A stretch of DNA of 64,000 nt from Helichrysum umbraculigerum (taxonomy: Eukaryota; Streptophyta; Magnoliopsida; Asterales; Asteraceae), in contig CATIUR010000003.1 in assembly GCA_949592205.1 (NCBI GenBank), positions 87,024,501-87,088,500 of the forward strand, read 5' to 3'. Of the stretch, positions 34,953 to 45,154 are shown piece by piece; position 1 is the first letter of the stretch; every line of letters starts with the position of its first letter. Below the pieces are notes generated by a model. It saw only the letters and a program-made list of their open reading frames with translations, made no database searches and had not been told where the DNA came from. The translations under genes and the position numbers were made by a program.

Positions 34953-35154
34953 CTTAAACTTGATGTAGTGATGTTGTGGATGCAAGAAAGATCATAAAAT
35001 GATGAATTTTGAGCTTGGAATCATGCAAAATGGTTGAGTAATGGAGATTTGGTTGTGGTGTGGTGAGGCCGACGGTGGGGGTGGAGGAAGAGGGAAGAAG
35101 ATGAATTTTTTTTTGTGTTTTGTCATTTTGTGTTGGCTAAAAGTCCCTTTTATA
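34953..35154 (-). promoter_or_regulatory. Putative internal promoter and leader exon of Ath-E2 ORF2
   Basis: The TATA box GGGTATAAAAGGG (35148-35154) is followed by a C/A/T-rich leader (CTTCTTCCCTCTTCC, CCACCGTCGGCC) ending at the splice donor. Box-to-donor distance is about 201 bp, against 204 in Ath-E1. It reads like a plant gene 5' end rather than retroelement interior. Confidence 0.58.
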
Positions 35155-35564
35155 CCCTTTCAAACGCACGCGATTTAAAATTCGCGAAAGATGCGAAACA
35201 TACAAGTAAAATTTCAAAGTTTAAATTTTTTAATAAAATAATTTTAAAAAGTATGTTCGTAATTTTCTGAATCTTTACACGCAGTCTGAAAAGATATTGC
35301 GAATCGTATGCGAAATCGTATACGTTTTTATTTAAGACAATCTTTTTGTGTTCTTTAAAATCCAAGACAATTTCAAAATTAATTTTTCAAAATTTAAAAA
35401 TAAACTTTTTCGAACTTTCTGAAAATGTCTGAAATTTGTTACTGTGTTGAGCGAATTTGAATTTTAAAAGAACGTTTTCTTGTGTTTTTAAATGAAAGCT
35501 TTTAATAATTAACCACTAATATTACTCATCCTAAATACTTAAAATAAAACTAAATTAACTAAAG

Positions 35565-35612
35565 TTTGGGTTGCCTCCCAAAAAGCGCTTGGTTAAAGTC
35601 GGTAGCTCGACT
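35565..35612 (-). promoter_or_regulatory. Tandem hairpins after ORF1 (Ath-E2)
   Basis: Hairpin 1 (35597-35612) has the sense stem AGTCG / CGACT around AGCTAC. Hairpin 2 (35565-35582) has the sense stem TTTGGG / CCCAAA around AGGCAA. Compared with Ath-E1, one base pair in each stem is exchanged on both sides. Confidence 0.72.
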
Positions 35613-35623
35613 TTTGGACAAAT

Positions 35624-37093
35624 TTATTGAGTATTGCCCAAGAGCAATTGTTTAAGTGAATTTGGTGCTCTTGGCTGAGGGAAAGTGTAGCGAGGAATAA
35701 AGTCACAAGTGAGGATCTTAATGACAGAATCAACTAGGTCTGCGGGATGTAATGAGAATCGTTCGTGTTCAGTGAGAAACATACGTTCCTTTTTGCCTAA
35801 ATCTAGAAGATTGTCGATAAACTTGTTAAATTCCTTTCTAACTTTCTTAGGGTTTGAAATTCCGTTTCGTGACCCGTCATCTATATGGTTTAAGTCATGA
35901 AGAAGCATTCCTAGGGTTTGTTGAAATTCCCATTCTTCTCTTGAATCGGGATCTCCGGTGGTTGTGTGAACTGACTCTGTGATTTCTTCGATTAAAGATG
36001 TTTGTGAAATAGTGAAAGGAAATTTTGACTGAGCAAATAACAAAGTGAGTGAGACGTTAATATCCTTCCGTCCAGCAAAGAAAGTAGCTTCCATGTTATC
36101 GTCAGTGGCTCCAGGGAACATTTCTAACAACTTGTTGATCATGTAAGTAGCGGGGTCAACGAAGAATGGAATTTTATCAGAAATGACGAGAGATATAGCA
36201 GGGTCTTTGCTGATCCAGAACTCAAGCTCATAAATCAAAGCCACAACATAACGATTAATTAGGGTTTGGGAAACCGGTTGATAATCGGTGCAGGCGAATA
36301 GGTCCATTAGTAGGTCTATTTCTGATTTAAGCTTTAGTTCTTGCTCTCGATAATGTGTGAAGATACCTTCCTCCTTTTGATGTGGATGATGGTGGCGAAT
36401 ACCAACCTGTTTCTTTATCCTACGAGTGACTTCTCTTTGTTCAACTGAAAAAGGAAAGTCGGACGTTTTGAGTTGTCTAGCAAATGCCCGACAAACATCC
36501 AATCTCCTATCAGGATCAAAAGAGTTACCTACATAGCAGATATTTTCTTCAGGTTTGATTGGTAGAGTCCTATCAACAACACGATAGATGGTGTACTCAG
36601 GTTCGGGTACAAGGTTCAAAAAGATAGGTGATTTTGGAGGGTATTCGTAAACTTCTTCCTCCCATGGTGGAAGACGTTCTTCCATGGGTGGAAAACGAAA
36701 GGGTTGAAGATGTTCAGAGTTACTCTCGACAAAACCCGATGAAGTAGGGAATTGAAAGAAGTTTTCTAAGGAATATGAAATCTCAGGAGCAGGTATAACC
36801 TGATAGCTTAGAATGCTAGATGCAGAAGTTGAGATCTTCTGATGAGAATCATGGGTTCCTAAGTCAAGGTCTAAGAATTGCCCTATGGTTCTAGATTCAT
36901 CGTCTGAATTAACGGAGATATCTTCGGAAGAGGATAAAGATGAAGAGTAGACGTCAGATTCCAACTCTCATTCTAAGCAGGCAAAGAACTCAGCGTCATC
37001 CATGGCCATCATTTCTTCGGACGTCTTGAGGGCGAGTGGAGAAATGGGGCTAGACGGAAATGAATCATAGAAAGATATTTTTGTATTTTTCAT
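35624..37093 (-). pseudogene. Ath-E2 ORF1 (unknown family), one in-frame stop
   Basis: The ATG at 37093 lies 142 bases after the primer site and opens MKNTKISFYDSFPSSPISPL, aligning with Ath-E1 ORF1. A single TGA at 36970-36968 (codon 42) breaks the frame. The remaining 447 codons are open to 35624. The N-terminal 150 residues are acidic and Ser/Pro-rich. The C-terminal half has the conserved blocks LKSEIDLLMDLFA, INRYVVALIYELEFWI, IPFFVDPATYMINKLL, GISNPKKVRKEFNKFID and FSLHPADLVDSVIKIL. No CCHC knuckle or enzyme motif is present. Position suggests a Gag-like or accessory role; I do not recognise the family. An annotation starting at the downstream TTG (36964) would miss the conserved N-terminus. 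Confidence 0.75.
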
Positions 37094-37234
37094 TTTTAAT
37101 TAACCTAAATTAAACCATCTAAATTATTCTAAGGAAAGCAAATAACTACCAATTAAGTTTGGGAAAACCTAACTGGAAATGATCTCCTAAAAGCTAGAAT
37201 ATCTAAGGCGGCTTCAAATCGTAACTCTCTACGA

Positions 37235-37252
37235 TCCCCGGCAGCGGCGCCA
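37235..37252 (-). other. Ath-E2 primer binding site (tRNA-Asp type)
   Basis: The sense strand reads TGGCGCCGCTGCCGGGGA, one base from the Athila/Tat tRNA-Asp site as I remember it. It lies six bases from the LTR. Confidence 0.85.
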
Positions 37253-38950
37253 AAAACTTGTCGTCACTCCTATCGGTCGGTCGGTTTTGACTCCGGTCGT
37301 TGTTCCAACAGCAATAGAGGCGGCAGACAGTGAGTTTTAAATTTATATGAGCTGGGGCTCAAACTATAAGTACTACCTACCTTGGGAGCAAGCAGTAAGT
37401 ATAACTCGAGGTCGTTCTTAAATCGGAGCGAATTGAAATGAAGCAAGTCACCAAAGATTATGGTTGCTAATAGGATAGGGGTAGGTAGATAGATTTTGTA
37501 TTGATTTGGATTTCTAATTTTCCTAAGTGCAGTAAAGTAAATAACAGAGATAAGAGATAGGGAATAAGCAGACATGTAGAGATGTGATTGCTGAAACTTG
37601 GATAATTAGGGTTTTGGGATGATGTTCATTATAAAATTGATTGAAGATTTACCAGATAAAGAGTAAACATACTTTCGGTGTAAACACTAGGACCCTACGT
37701 TCAGGTGAAACCCTAGAAACATATGTCACTGGAATCCTAGGTTATCATGATTCTGATCAGATCGGGCTGTTTTCAAACCCCCCTGAACCTTTGCTTAACA
37801 AAGTCACCCTAAATTTTCTAGGGATCAGGCATAAGGCAACAGACCGCAATTGTATTTACTGACCTTTCTTAATACCTAATCGTCTATTTACTTTTATCAT
37901 AGCAAATACTGATTGTATCATGTGTATGTTAAACTATTGGTGTGATTAGGGTTTTGCATGTCTAGGTATATGATTGACACTACCCTGTATTGTTTCTATT
38001 GAAGCACATTCTTAACCATCGTAAATATAGACCCTCCTTTACATACAGGCGTTCATCCCTATGAATAATCGCGGTGTACAGGGCAATTAGGCATTTCCAC
38101 AGTGTTCCAAACCCTAGATGTACTAACGGTGTACTGGGCATTTAAGCATTTCCACAGTGTTCCAGATCTTAGGTGTACTAACGGTGTACAGTGCAACAAG
38201 CATTTCCAAAGCTTTGATTCCTAGACCCCAGTTCTAGAAGGGTCACTTCTAGGTAATTCACGATGAAACAATCCATGGCATTTCCTTAGCTTCCACGTAT
38301 TTGTACTCCACACGAGGTGTTTCCAACGCTATACGAAGTACCGTGCCTTTTAAAGGAAAGTTCATAGTTTCATACTGTAACTGGAGATAACTGCATATTC
38401 ATAGTATTAGGGTTGATCAGATCCTATCCTAGGGCAACAGTCACGTGAAAGTCTGGAAAGGGTGATGAGAGACTAGATCTATATTCAGGATAAGCTTAAC
38501 CAGATACACAGCATAACAATTTCCAATCGTACAAATGAAATATTAATTTAACATCATCCCTACTCCTAATATCTACATTTCAACAATCACAATATTAAAC
38601 TACTCTATAAACATGGCAATATGCAGAATACAAACTGAAATAACACAAAGCACAAGCATTATAACAGTAAGTAAAGTTTAGATATCACCGGGAATACAGC
38701 AGCGTAATACTGAGGATTACAAATAGTCTGAACTTGAAAAAACTCGTTACAACAAGATTACCAAGCTAAACCTTCCTCTAGACTCGAACCGTAAGCTCAA
38801 CCCTAACCTTTCTCCTCTAACTGCTAAGAGTAGTGCTAGAGAGAGAAAGTTAGAGAGAGAAAGTGAAAGAAAAAGAGAGAAATGAAAGTGAGAGAAATGT
38901 GAGAATGTGTGAATGTGTTAAGGTGTGTGGAATGAGGAGGGGTGACCCTC

Positions 38951-38958
38951 TATTTATA
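38951..38958 (-). promoter_or_regulatory. LTR TATA box (Ath-E2 5' LTR)
   Basis: The sense strand reads CCTATAAATAGAGGG. A C/T- and CA-rich leader follows downstream, and the palindrome array starts 79 bp upstream. Confidence 0.72.
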
Positions 38959-39015
38959 GGCAAAGCTTCAAATCTTCCGTACAACTCGCGAAACAGCATG
39001 TACAGGCAAACGAAG

Positions 39016-39088
39016 CAGTATACGGGGGCAAGGGGGCCGTATACGGCCTTGGTAGGGCCGTATACGGTGTATACAAGGCCGTATACGG
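39016..39088 (-). repeat. 21-bp-pitch CCGTATACGG array (Ath-E2 5' LTR)
   Basis: Units start at 39016 (degenerate), 39037, 39058 and 39079, with exact 21-bp steps. Confidence 0.92.
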
Positions 39089-39684
39089 TGTCCGTCTGAT
39101 TTCGTTCGTTGCTTAAAACGCGCGTATCTCCTTCGTTATGCGTCCGTTTGACCTGATTCTTTCGCCTGCGTCTTCGTAATTCCGTTACGCTTCTAATGAT
39201 GCCAACTTCACTGAATTTGGATGTGTATAGATTAAGCATAGCCGAAATGACTACGCTCAGTCTTCTCCGTTCTTTATCCGATTTGCATGATTCTTGATTT
39301 CCCCATCTCGATTTTACCTGTTTTATCATATGATGAAGTTAGAATGTGATCTATATAAGGTAAATGAGGCCGAAGGATTTTGTGCACGTTTATTCGCCCT
39401 AATTTGCTTGTTATTTGGACGTTTTAGGTGATTTTTGCAGCAACGCCTATATTTAGCCAATTTAGTGAATTTTAGTAAATAATGATCATTTTGGAATGTT
39501 TTCACTAAAGATACGTCCAAAAAGTGCGTAATATTGCCCTTAAAAACATGACTATTTGAGTCACATCAACCATCACGATGACATAGAGAGATTTGGAGAG
39601 AGTTGGCCGGTACAGAGTTTAGGAGTTATATCAAGGCCTCTACTATGACCCGACCAACTCATCACGCCCTTCACAAGCTCCTAT

Positions 39685-40126
39685 TGTAGATCTTGTAGGT
39701 CGGACCTGATCGGATCGTTACTTAGATTGTAAGCGCGGAATACAAAAAATATAGTATTGAACGTTTAATCGAATCGAACACACAATTCTATAATCTCTGT
39801 ATATATTAACAATTGAAATATATTGATTACAGAATACAAACTCTCTGCTTCTGCTCTCTCTTTCGTATACTCTCTCACTCTCTAGGGTTTGATCAATCTT
39901 GAAATGAAATCTTAACTCTCTATTTATAACCTGTCCAGACCTATCTGCGACACAAGCTTTGTGTCGCTATTGCAACACAGACTCTGTGTCGCATGAACAG
40001 TATTCTATGTATATTCTATAATTACAGACTCGAATATACAAACTAAACACTTCACATACTCAGACTAATTGACTTTGACAAGTACAAACGTTGACCAAGT
40101 GACTGACACACAGAAATACACCAACA
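39685..40126 (-). repeat. Cop-F 3' LTR
   Basis: 442 bp, TG...CA bounded. In sense direction, two GCGACACAA-type palindromes (39947-39993) are followed by a TATA box TTATAAATAGAGAG (39921-39928) and a CT-rich leader. The palindromes end about 20 bp upstream of the box. Confidence 0.72.
39947..39993 (-). repeat. GCGACACAA palindromes next to the Cop-F TATA box
   Basis: GCGACACAAGCTTTGTGTCGC (39947-39967) has 9-bp arms. A second, weaker copy (GCAACACAGACTCTGTGTCGC) is at 39972-39992. The same arms fill the LTRs of Tek-B. Confidence 0.9.
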
Positions 40127-41677
40127 AACTCCCCCATGTCAGCAGCTTGGTCAAATAAGCTCCAATTAGTCTTCACCAACAAACTCCTTCAAGTCTTCAA
40201 CAATTAGAAACACCCCCATTGAGATAGCATGGTCTGCAAAAAATCTTGATGTCCAGATTCATGTGAATGACACGCAAATCATACAATAAGATCTTCAAAC
40301 TCTGTGACCATCTCTCAATCATCAGTAGCATCTCCAATAGAATTTATCTTCACAGTCTTTGGAGAATAACAGACATCCTTTACATCTATTTGACTTTAAC
40401 AAGATATGTGATATTGAAGAAAATAATATAGAGATAAAATCTTTTTGTATTTTTTTCTTTATAAATAAAAAGTAAAGAATACATAAAAATAAAGATTAAA
40501 ATAAATTTGGGGATAGGATTGTTTTAAGTCTGCTTAGGGATCATATCAGGCCAACATGCAATTATTAGGAAATAGTAAGTGTTATTTCGATTATCAGTAT
40601 ATTTGTCCACTTTAAATTTACTTAGCATATTTAAAACACTTTTTATAAAAATTATTTACAAGACCAAGTTTATCTTGGCTATCTCGTAACATACACTTGA
40701 ACTTTAAATTTAGACAAACATCAAACATATTATGAAAATACTAGTGGTCCCAGGTCTGTACTAAGTACAACAGAGGGTCCCTTGGTATGAACAAAACATG
40801 TTTGAGACTATTGGCATAACTAATGGATTCAGGTCTGTACATTAGTACAACAATAGTCACCATTAGTTAAGCTAATAACCATATTATAACTATTTGCCAA
40901 TTTTGCATTCACAGAACTATGATGACAGTGTATGGTAGTATCATCATTCATCGATTAAGACTTATGTCATACATCATATAGCAGTTTTCACAAGATAATA
41001 GACAAGTATTAGATGTACCTCTTAATAACTCAGAGACCGGTGTGTATCATGCCTACCAATACATCATATGATGAAGCTAATGTTTATTACAGCTGTTGTA
41101 AGTATGCTAGATAAACCTACTGATACATCAAGGATAAACCTTAAAATTTCCATTTTGTGCATGCCATCTAATGTACTATCATTTCCCAAATTGTTTACAG
41201 ACACAATCCAATGTCTTTTCATGAATTAAGAATCTTCCTGTTCACATTTCTGATCCAAATGATCAGAATTTTTAAGTTTTAAAATTACTCCCCCTGAACA
41301 ACAAATTCTTTTCGCAATTCCAATTCAAAGATACGTCCCTTAAACATTAAACATATATTTTTGTAATTTTTTAATTTAACAAATTTCGCAACATTGCATT
41401 TCTTTGATACTAAAAAGTACAAAAAAATGGCTGTTGCATAACTAACAAATAAAAATAGATAATGTTTAAATAAAAGTTCCAAAATCACATATCAAGTCAA
41501 TTCAAATCCTTTTTACACTTTTACCACCTCGAAACTTCAGAAACTTCATTCTTCCAATCGCGAAGCATCACACATAACCACCCTGAAAACAACCTTCCAA
41601 CAATATCCACATCCTTGCAGTCACTACAAATTATTAGTTAACAAGAACCTGACTACATCACCACAAACAATCAAACA
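40127..41677 (-). other. Cop-F internal region, no coding seen
   Basis: AT-rich. It begins with the polypurine-tract complement AACTCCCCCATG and holds a second such motif, ACTCCCCCTGAAC, near 41286. I see no RT, RNase H or integrase, so pol is deleted or replaced. Confidence 0.5.
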
Positions 41678-41884
41678 TTAGAGTTTATTGGACACCCAAG
41701 CCTTGATAGACTTGGGTTGTCCAGTATCATCCATAATCATCACATCCATAAGTGTATGATATTTTAAAAACTCAGCTGATTTCATAGACGTGTTGTTTGT
41801 GGATTTTGGTTTCCAAACCTGCTTAGGTTCGGATGATTTGTTTTCAACAATGTTGTGCTGTTGAACTTGAGGTCTACTAGGCAC
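41678..41884 (-). pseudogene. Cop-F gag C-terminal fragment
   Basis: 68 residues including SEPKQVWKPKS and ending TGQPKSIKAWVSNKL with a stop. KQVWKPK and the ending G-PKS-AWV are, from memory, typical of the gag end of plant copia polyproteins. It is short, so the call is tentative. The upstream part is cut by the LTR at 41902. Confidence 0.45.
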
Positions 41885-41901
41885 AACTTTGTTTACTCTA
41901 G

Positions 41902-42912
41902 TGTCACACCCCCAAAATCGGTAATCGCGTTTATTTAGTAATTAGCGGAAGCTTTAGTTATTAGCGGAAACATTTTGAGTAAACAGTGGGGGTGCTGACG
42001 TTAATAGTGTGCATTCATTATATCAGAGCATATGATCATACATAACATATTATTTAAGATGCCAAAGTTTGAAATTATTATAAAAGGTACAACTTAGAAA
42101 GTTGTACTAGTAGTAGTGTCGTCAAAACATCACATGTTATAATAAATACAGTTTTAAAAGAGGGATTTCGTAAGTATAACTAATGAAATTAGTAATACAA
42201 AAGAAATTCAAGCATCCCAAAAGTGGCATCCTAAATCGTCCAGGGTAGTTTACGTCCTTTATGCACGCAGAAGTACCTGAGTCCTAATTCCCTGAAAAAC
42301 ATAGTAAAACGTCAACAAAATTGTTGAGTGAATTTACAGGTTTGTATGTAGTGTAGTTGTTTATACATCGTCAAATAGTTGTAGTGTAGGAAACATAAGT
42401 TTATCAATTAAGAGAAACATTTCCTAAATTAATAGTTTGTAGGAAACACATGTTATTTAATTAAAAATAACATTTCTTAAAATAATAGTAGTTGTCTGTT
42501 GTGTAGGAAACACAAGTTATTTCAAGGATGAATAACATTTCCCAAAATAGTAGTTGTAGGAAACACAGGTTCATTTAGTTAAGGATTAACATTTCCTAAA
42601 TAAGTAATAGTAGGAAACACAGGCCAATCCAACTAAGGATCAAAATTTCCAAAGTAGTTGTTCGTAGGAAGACACTTCCTAAATAATAGTTTTGTGGGAA
42701 GACTTAGACGGTGATCCCCCTAAAGGTGAGCTAAACCTGACGAGTTAAAGTAACGCGACCTAACCCTATAACCAAACCACGACCAGCAGTAGTTGTTTGC
42801 CAAATAGGACCTGTAAGTATACGCTCCAAAACTGTGTGAGGGTCGTCACGGCGATAATACTATCCGTATACTCAGTGGCTAGAGTCGCCTAGCTAATGGT
42901 TATAGTCTGTAG
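41902..42912 (-). repeat. Tek-C-family LTR fragment (interrupted by Tek-A)
   Basis: It begins TGTCACACCCCC and aligns with 15434-16345: the terminal inverted repeat, the TAGGAAACA minisatellite (about 42385-42695), the AAACCACGACC block and TAATGGTTATAGTCTG. No primer site precedes it, so it is a solo LTR or the outer LTR of an element. It stops at TGTAG (42908-42912), where Tek-A inserted; the rest lies beyond the window. Confidence 0.82.
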
Positions 42913-43784
42913 TGTAACACCCGCCAAATTAGGACTAGTAATTAGTGCCTAATCATGTGTTAATACATGTAATTAGTTCCTTGTTAGGCTAATTAATGTA
43001 TCGAATTATATATATTGTTGAATATATACGAAAATGCGATTTGGTTAAATCGTACGCAATTTTAAATCGAATGTATTTCGATTCAATTTAATACGGACGT
43101 TGGTGACCAATTTTATTAAATAACGCTTTTATGTCAAAAATATTATTATTATAATATTTCGCATTCATTCGTATCGTACAAACTGAACCTACACAATTTA
43201 AAAGCTTTAAAACGCGCAAATTAAATAAACAAATTTACAACTTATAACTCAAATACAAATGATTTGTAAAATATTTAAATAAAATATCGCGTAATAAATT
43301 ATACCTTAAAACTTACCAATTAATATATAAAATAATTATTTAACGTTTAAACGACGGAGCAAACGAACACCACACGGAACGAGAACGCGGAGCGAAAATG
43401 GGAGATAACCTCCCATTCCCCCTCCTTTTTCTTTCATTTTCTGCTTTCTCTCTCTCTCTCTTTCACTTTTTCTCTCAAATCTTCATCACCAACAATCTCA
43501 CAAATTCACAAAATACTACCACTAAACGACCTTGGATCTCATCATCACTTTGGAGAAAAACGTTCATCACTTCCCGATCTACAACGCTATCTTTTCGGAT
43601 TTTTCATCCGACACTTTGTAAGTTTGCGACAAATCCCGACATCTCTCGATTTCTAGTGTTTTCACTTTCTAGTTGTTTGTTTATGCTTATAATGTCCTTA
43701 TAAGGGTTGGGTAAAAATATTGGAACGATCGGAAACCCGAAAACATGATTTTTGCTCGAAATCCGTCGAACAGCCTTACGTGTC

Positions 43785-44410
43785 GCAGGAATGCCAAAAA
43801 CAGTACTAGCGTCACTTAAGTGTCGCTATCAAACATATACCGTCACTTCGGTAGTGACGCAAGCCTATAACTTTCAGCAGAAACCATGCGACACTTCGTA
43901 AGTGTCGCTATTATCAGTAGAAACCTGTACTTTCAGCAGAAACCATGCGACACTTCATAAGTGTCGCTATCATCGGTAGAAACTCATCACTTTCGGTAGA
44001 AACAAGTGACGTCCGGTTACTACCGATGACGTCCCTCGAACCTCATACCGTCACTTCCATAGTGATGCATATACACTTAGCGACACTTCCCTAGTGCCGT
44101 CCTCGATGTTACCTGACACTACCTAACGTCACTCCCTTAGTGCCGCCATACTATTTTACACGACACTTCTTTAGTGTCGCTATATTGCACGTCACTTCTT
44201 AAGTGACGCCTAAATCTCAGAAAATCATTCTCTTATACGACACTGCTTGAGTGCCGCTATGTTACGGAACCCGTCACTTCTTAAGTGACGCATAAGATGA
44301 TACACGACACTGTCCTAGTGACGCATACCCTTACACTGACACCAATACCCGACACTTCACAAGTGACGCATAGAACATATAAGTGACGCATGTAGTGTCG
44401 CATAAAACAG
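43785..44410 (+). repeat. Palindrome cluster GCGACACTT/AAGTGTCGC and CGTCACTT/AAGTGACG
   Basis: Many paired arms occur, for example CGTCACTTCTTAAGTGACGC (twice) and GCGACACTTCGTAAGTGTCGC-type pairs. The TGACG core resembles plant bZIP sites. The cluster is repeated in the 3' LTR at about 52060-52690. Confidence 0.88.
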
Positions 44411-44769
44411 CAGATTTTCTAACTTAAATTTCACTAAGTGTCGAACTTTTACAACCTCAAATCCTTATACGATACGACTTATAAAACACTTTGGGACACT
44501 TTGGTAAGTGCAAAACATCGATAACTTGATAATAATACTTGAAGTTATTATTTCAAACTCGTCACCAACGGGTCGCACACTTTTCAAACACTTAAACATA
44601 TCAACCAAATAGTGGATATTTGGACATTATAGTTGGACGAACAACTGCAGGGGTGATCTTTTAAGATACCCAATCATATTTATAACCATCGCGTGTCGTG
44701 GACGCCCTCAGGTTACAAGTCTTTGGACTTCATTTCGGCTAATCAACTTACGTTTGTTTAAACGCATTC

Positions 44770-44785
44770 AGACTCAGGTGAGTCT
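44770..44785 (+). promoter_or_regulatory. Conserved inverted repeat AGACTCAGGTGAGTCT (Tek-A 5' LTR)
   Basis: Arms of 7 bp around GG, with an embedded perfect donor consensus CAG|GTGAGT. The same 16-mer is at 54274 and 62196 (Tek-B), 63342 (Tek-A 3' LTR), 23118 and 25561 (solo LTRs, minus strand). Confidence 0.85.
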
Positions 44786-45154
44786 CATAGCCCCTCTTTT
44801 TACTGTTTTACTCAGGGGTGTGATATACTGCTCAAACTTTTAACATGTGAACGCAAGTACCAACTTTTCATATACTACATGAGTTTTTCGAAACTAATCA
44901 TTTAAAGTCCTCCGTCAGCATAGTTGTTAATACGTTGTAGCGTGAATATTAGTATATGGTACCATATAGGATTGACCCTCCTCGTCCGGGTTAGCAAGCA
45001 CTAACCGGGTAAACGGACGTACTAATATTTGGGAAGACGAATGTTGATTAGGCATTCGTGGAGGCACCTCGCCCGGAATTCTCTATAGGGGACCCGGCCC
45101 TCGAGTTAAGCTCAACTATGTGCTCATGGCTGTATACACGATGATTACCATTAA

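Larger units (their letters stand above)
28132..39568 (-). mobile_element. Ath-E2: Athila/Tat-like element with two ORFs and no visible pol
   Basis: An 11.4-kb minus-strand element flanked by ACCAT (28127-28131 and 39569-39573). The sense order is 5' LTR (37259-39568), tRNA-Asp-type primer site, ORF1 (one in-frame stop), tandem hairpins, an internal TATA box, a short leader, an intron of about 1.06 kb, ORF2 (574 residues, intact), about 2.3 kb of non-coding DNA, a GAGGACAAGCAAC hairpin with polypurine tract, and the 3' LTR (28132-29790). I find no protease, RT, RNase H or integrase motif, so replication would need help in trans. Confidence 0.85.
37259..39568 (-). repeat. Ath-E2 5' LTR
   Basis: 2310 bp, TGTCGTCACTCC to GTCACATCA. 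It is the full-length version of the family LTR in this window and has four GTATACGG units. Confidence 0.9.
27696..39684 (+). pseudogene. Ath-E1 ORF2 (Athila ORF-1-like), split by Ath-E2 and cut by Cop-F
   Basis: The first part, 27696-28127, encodes 143 residues: MNLSHPSLRKLAES, VIIWSDMRRLGIKDELESLL, YREVVTEFMMTY, FGVYLGLYTQSQ. Ath-E2 then interrupts it at ACCAT. The same frame resumes at 39574 and runs to 39684 (REIWRELAG, HHALHKLL), where Cop-F is inserted. Aligned with Ath-E2 ORF2, two codons around the junction are stops (TAA, TGA), so the gene was already dead or decayed later. The ATG lies immediately after a splice-acceptor-like TTACAG. The EFMMTY...F.vYLGLY blocks recall the Athila ORF-1 family (PF03078) from memory; a profile search is needed. 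Confidence 0.72.
39685..41901 (-). mobile_element. Cop-F: Ty1/copia-type remnant, right part outside window
   Basis: A 442-bp LTR (39685-40126, sense TGTTGGTG to GATCTACA) is followed by the polypurine-tract complement (sense CATGGGGGAGTTTG). About 1.5 kb without pol coding comes next, then a short gag-end fragment. Minus strand. It inserted into Ath-E1 ORF2 after CCTAT (39680-39684) and is itself interrupted at 41902 by a Tek-C-family LTR. The right LTR is not in the window. Copia assignment rests on LTR size, tract style and the gag-end fragment. Confidence 0.65.

Noticed and set aside
28132..39568. Ath-E2 as an endogenous pararetrovirus or a host gene cluster
   Set aside because: Clean LTRs, a 5-bp duplication, primer site and polypurine tract identify an LTR retrotransposon; no viral movement or coat motif is seen.
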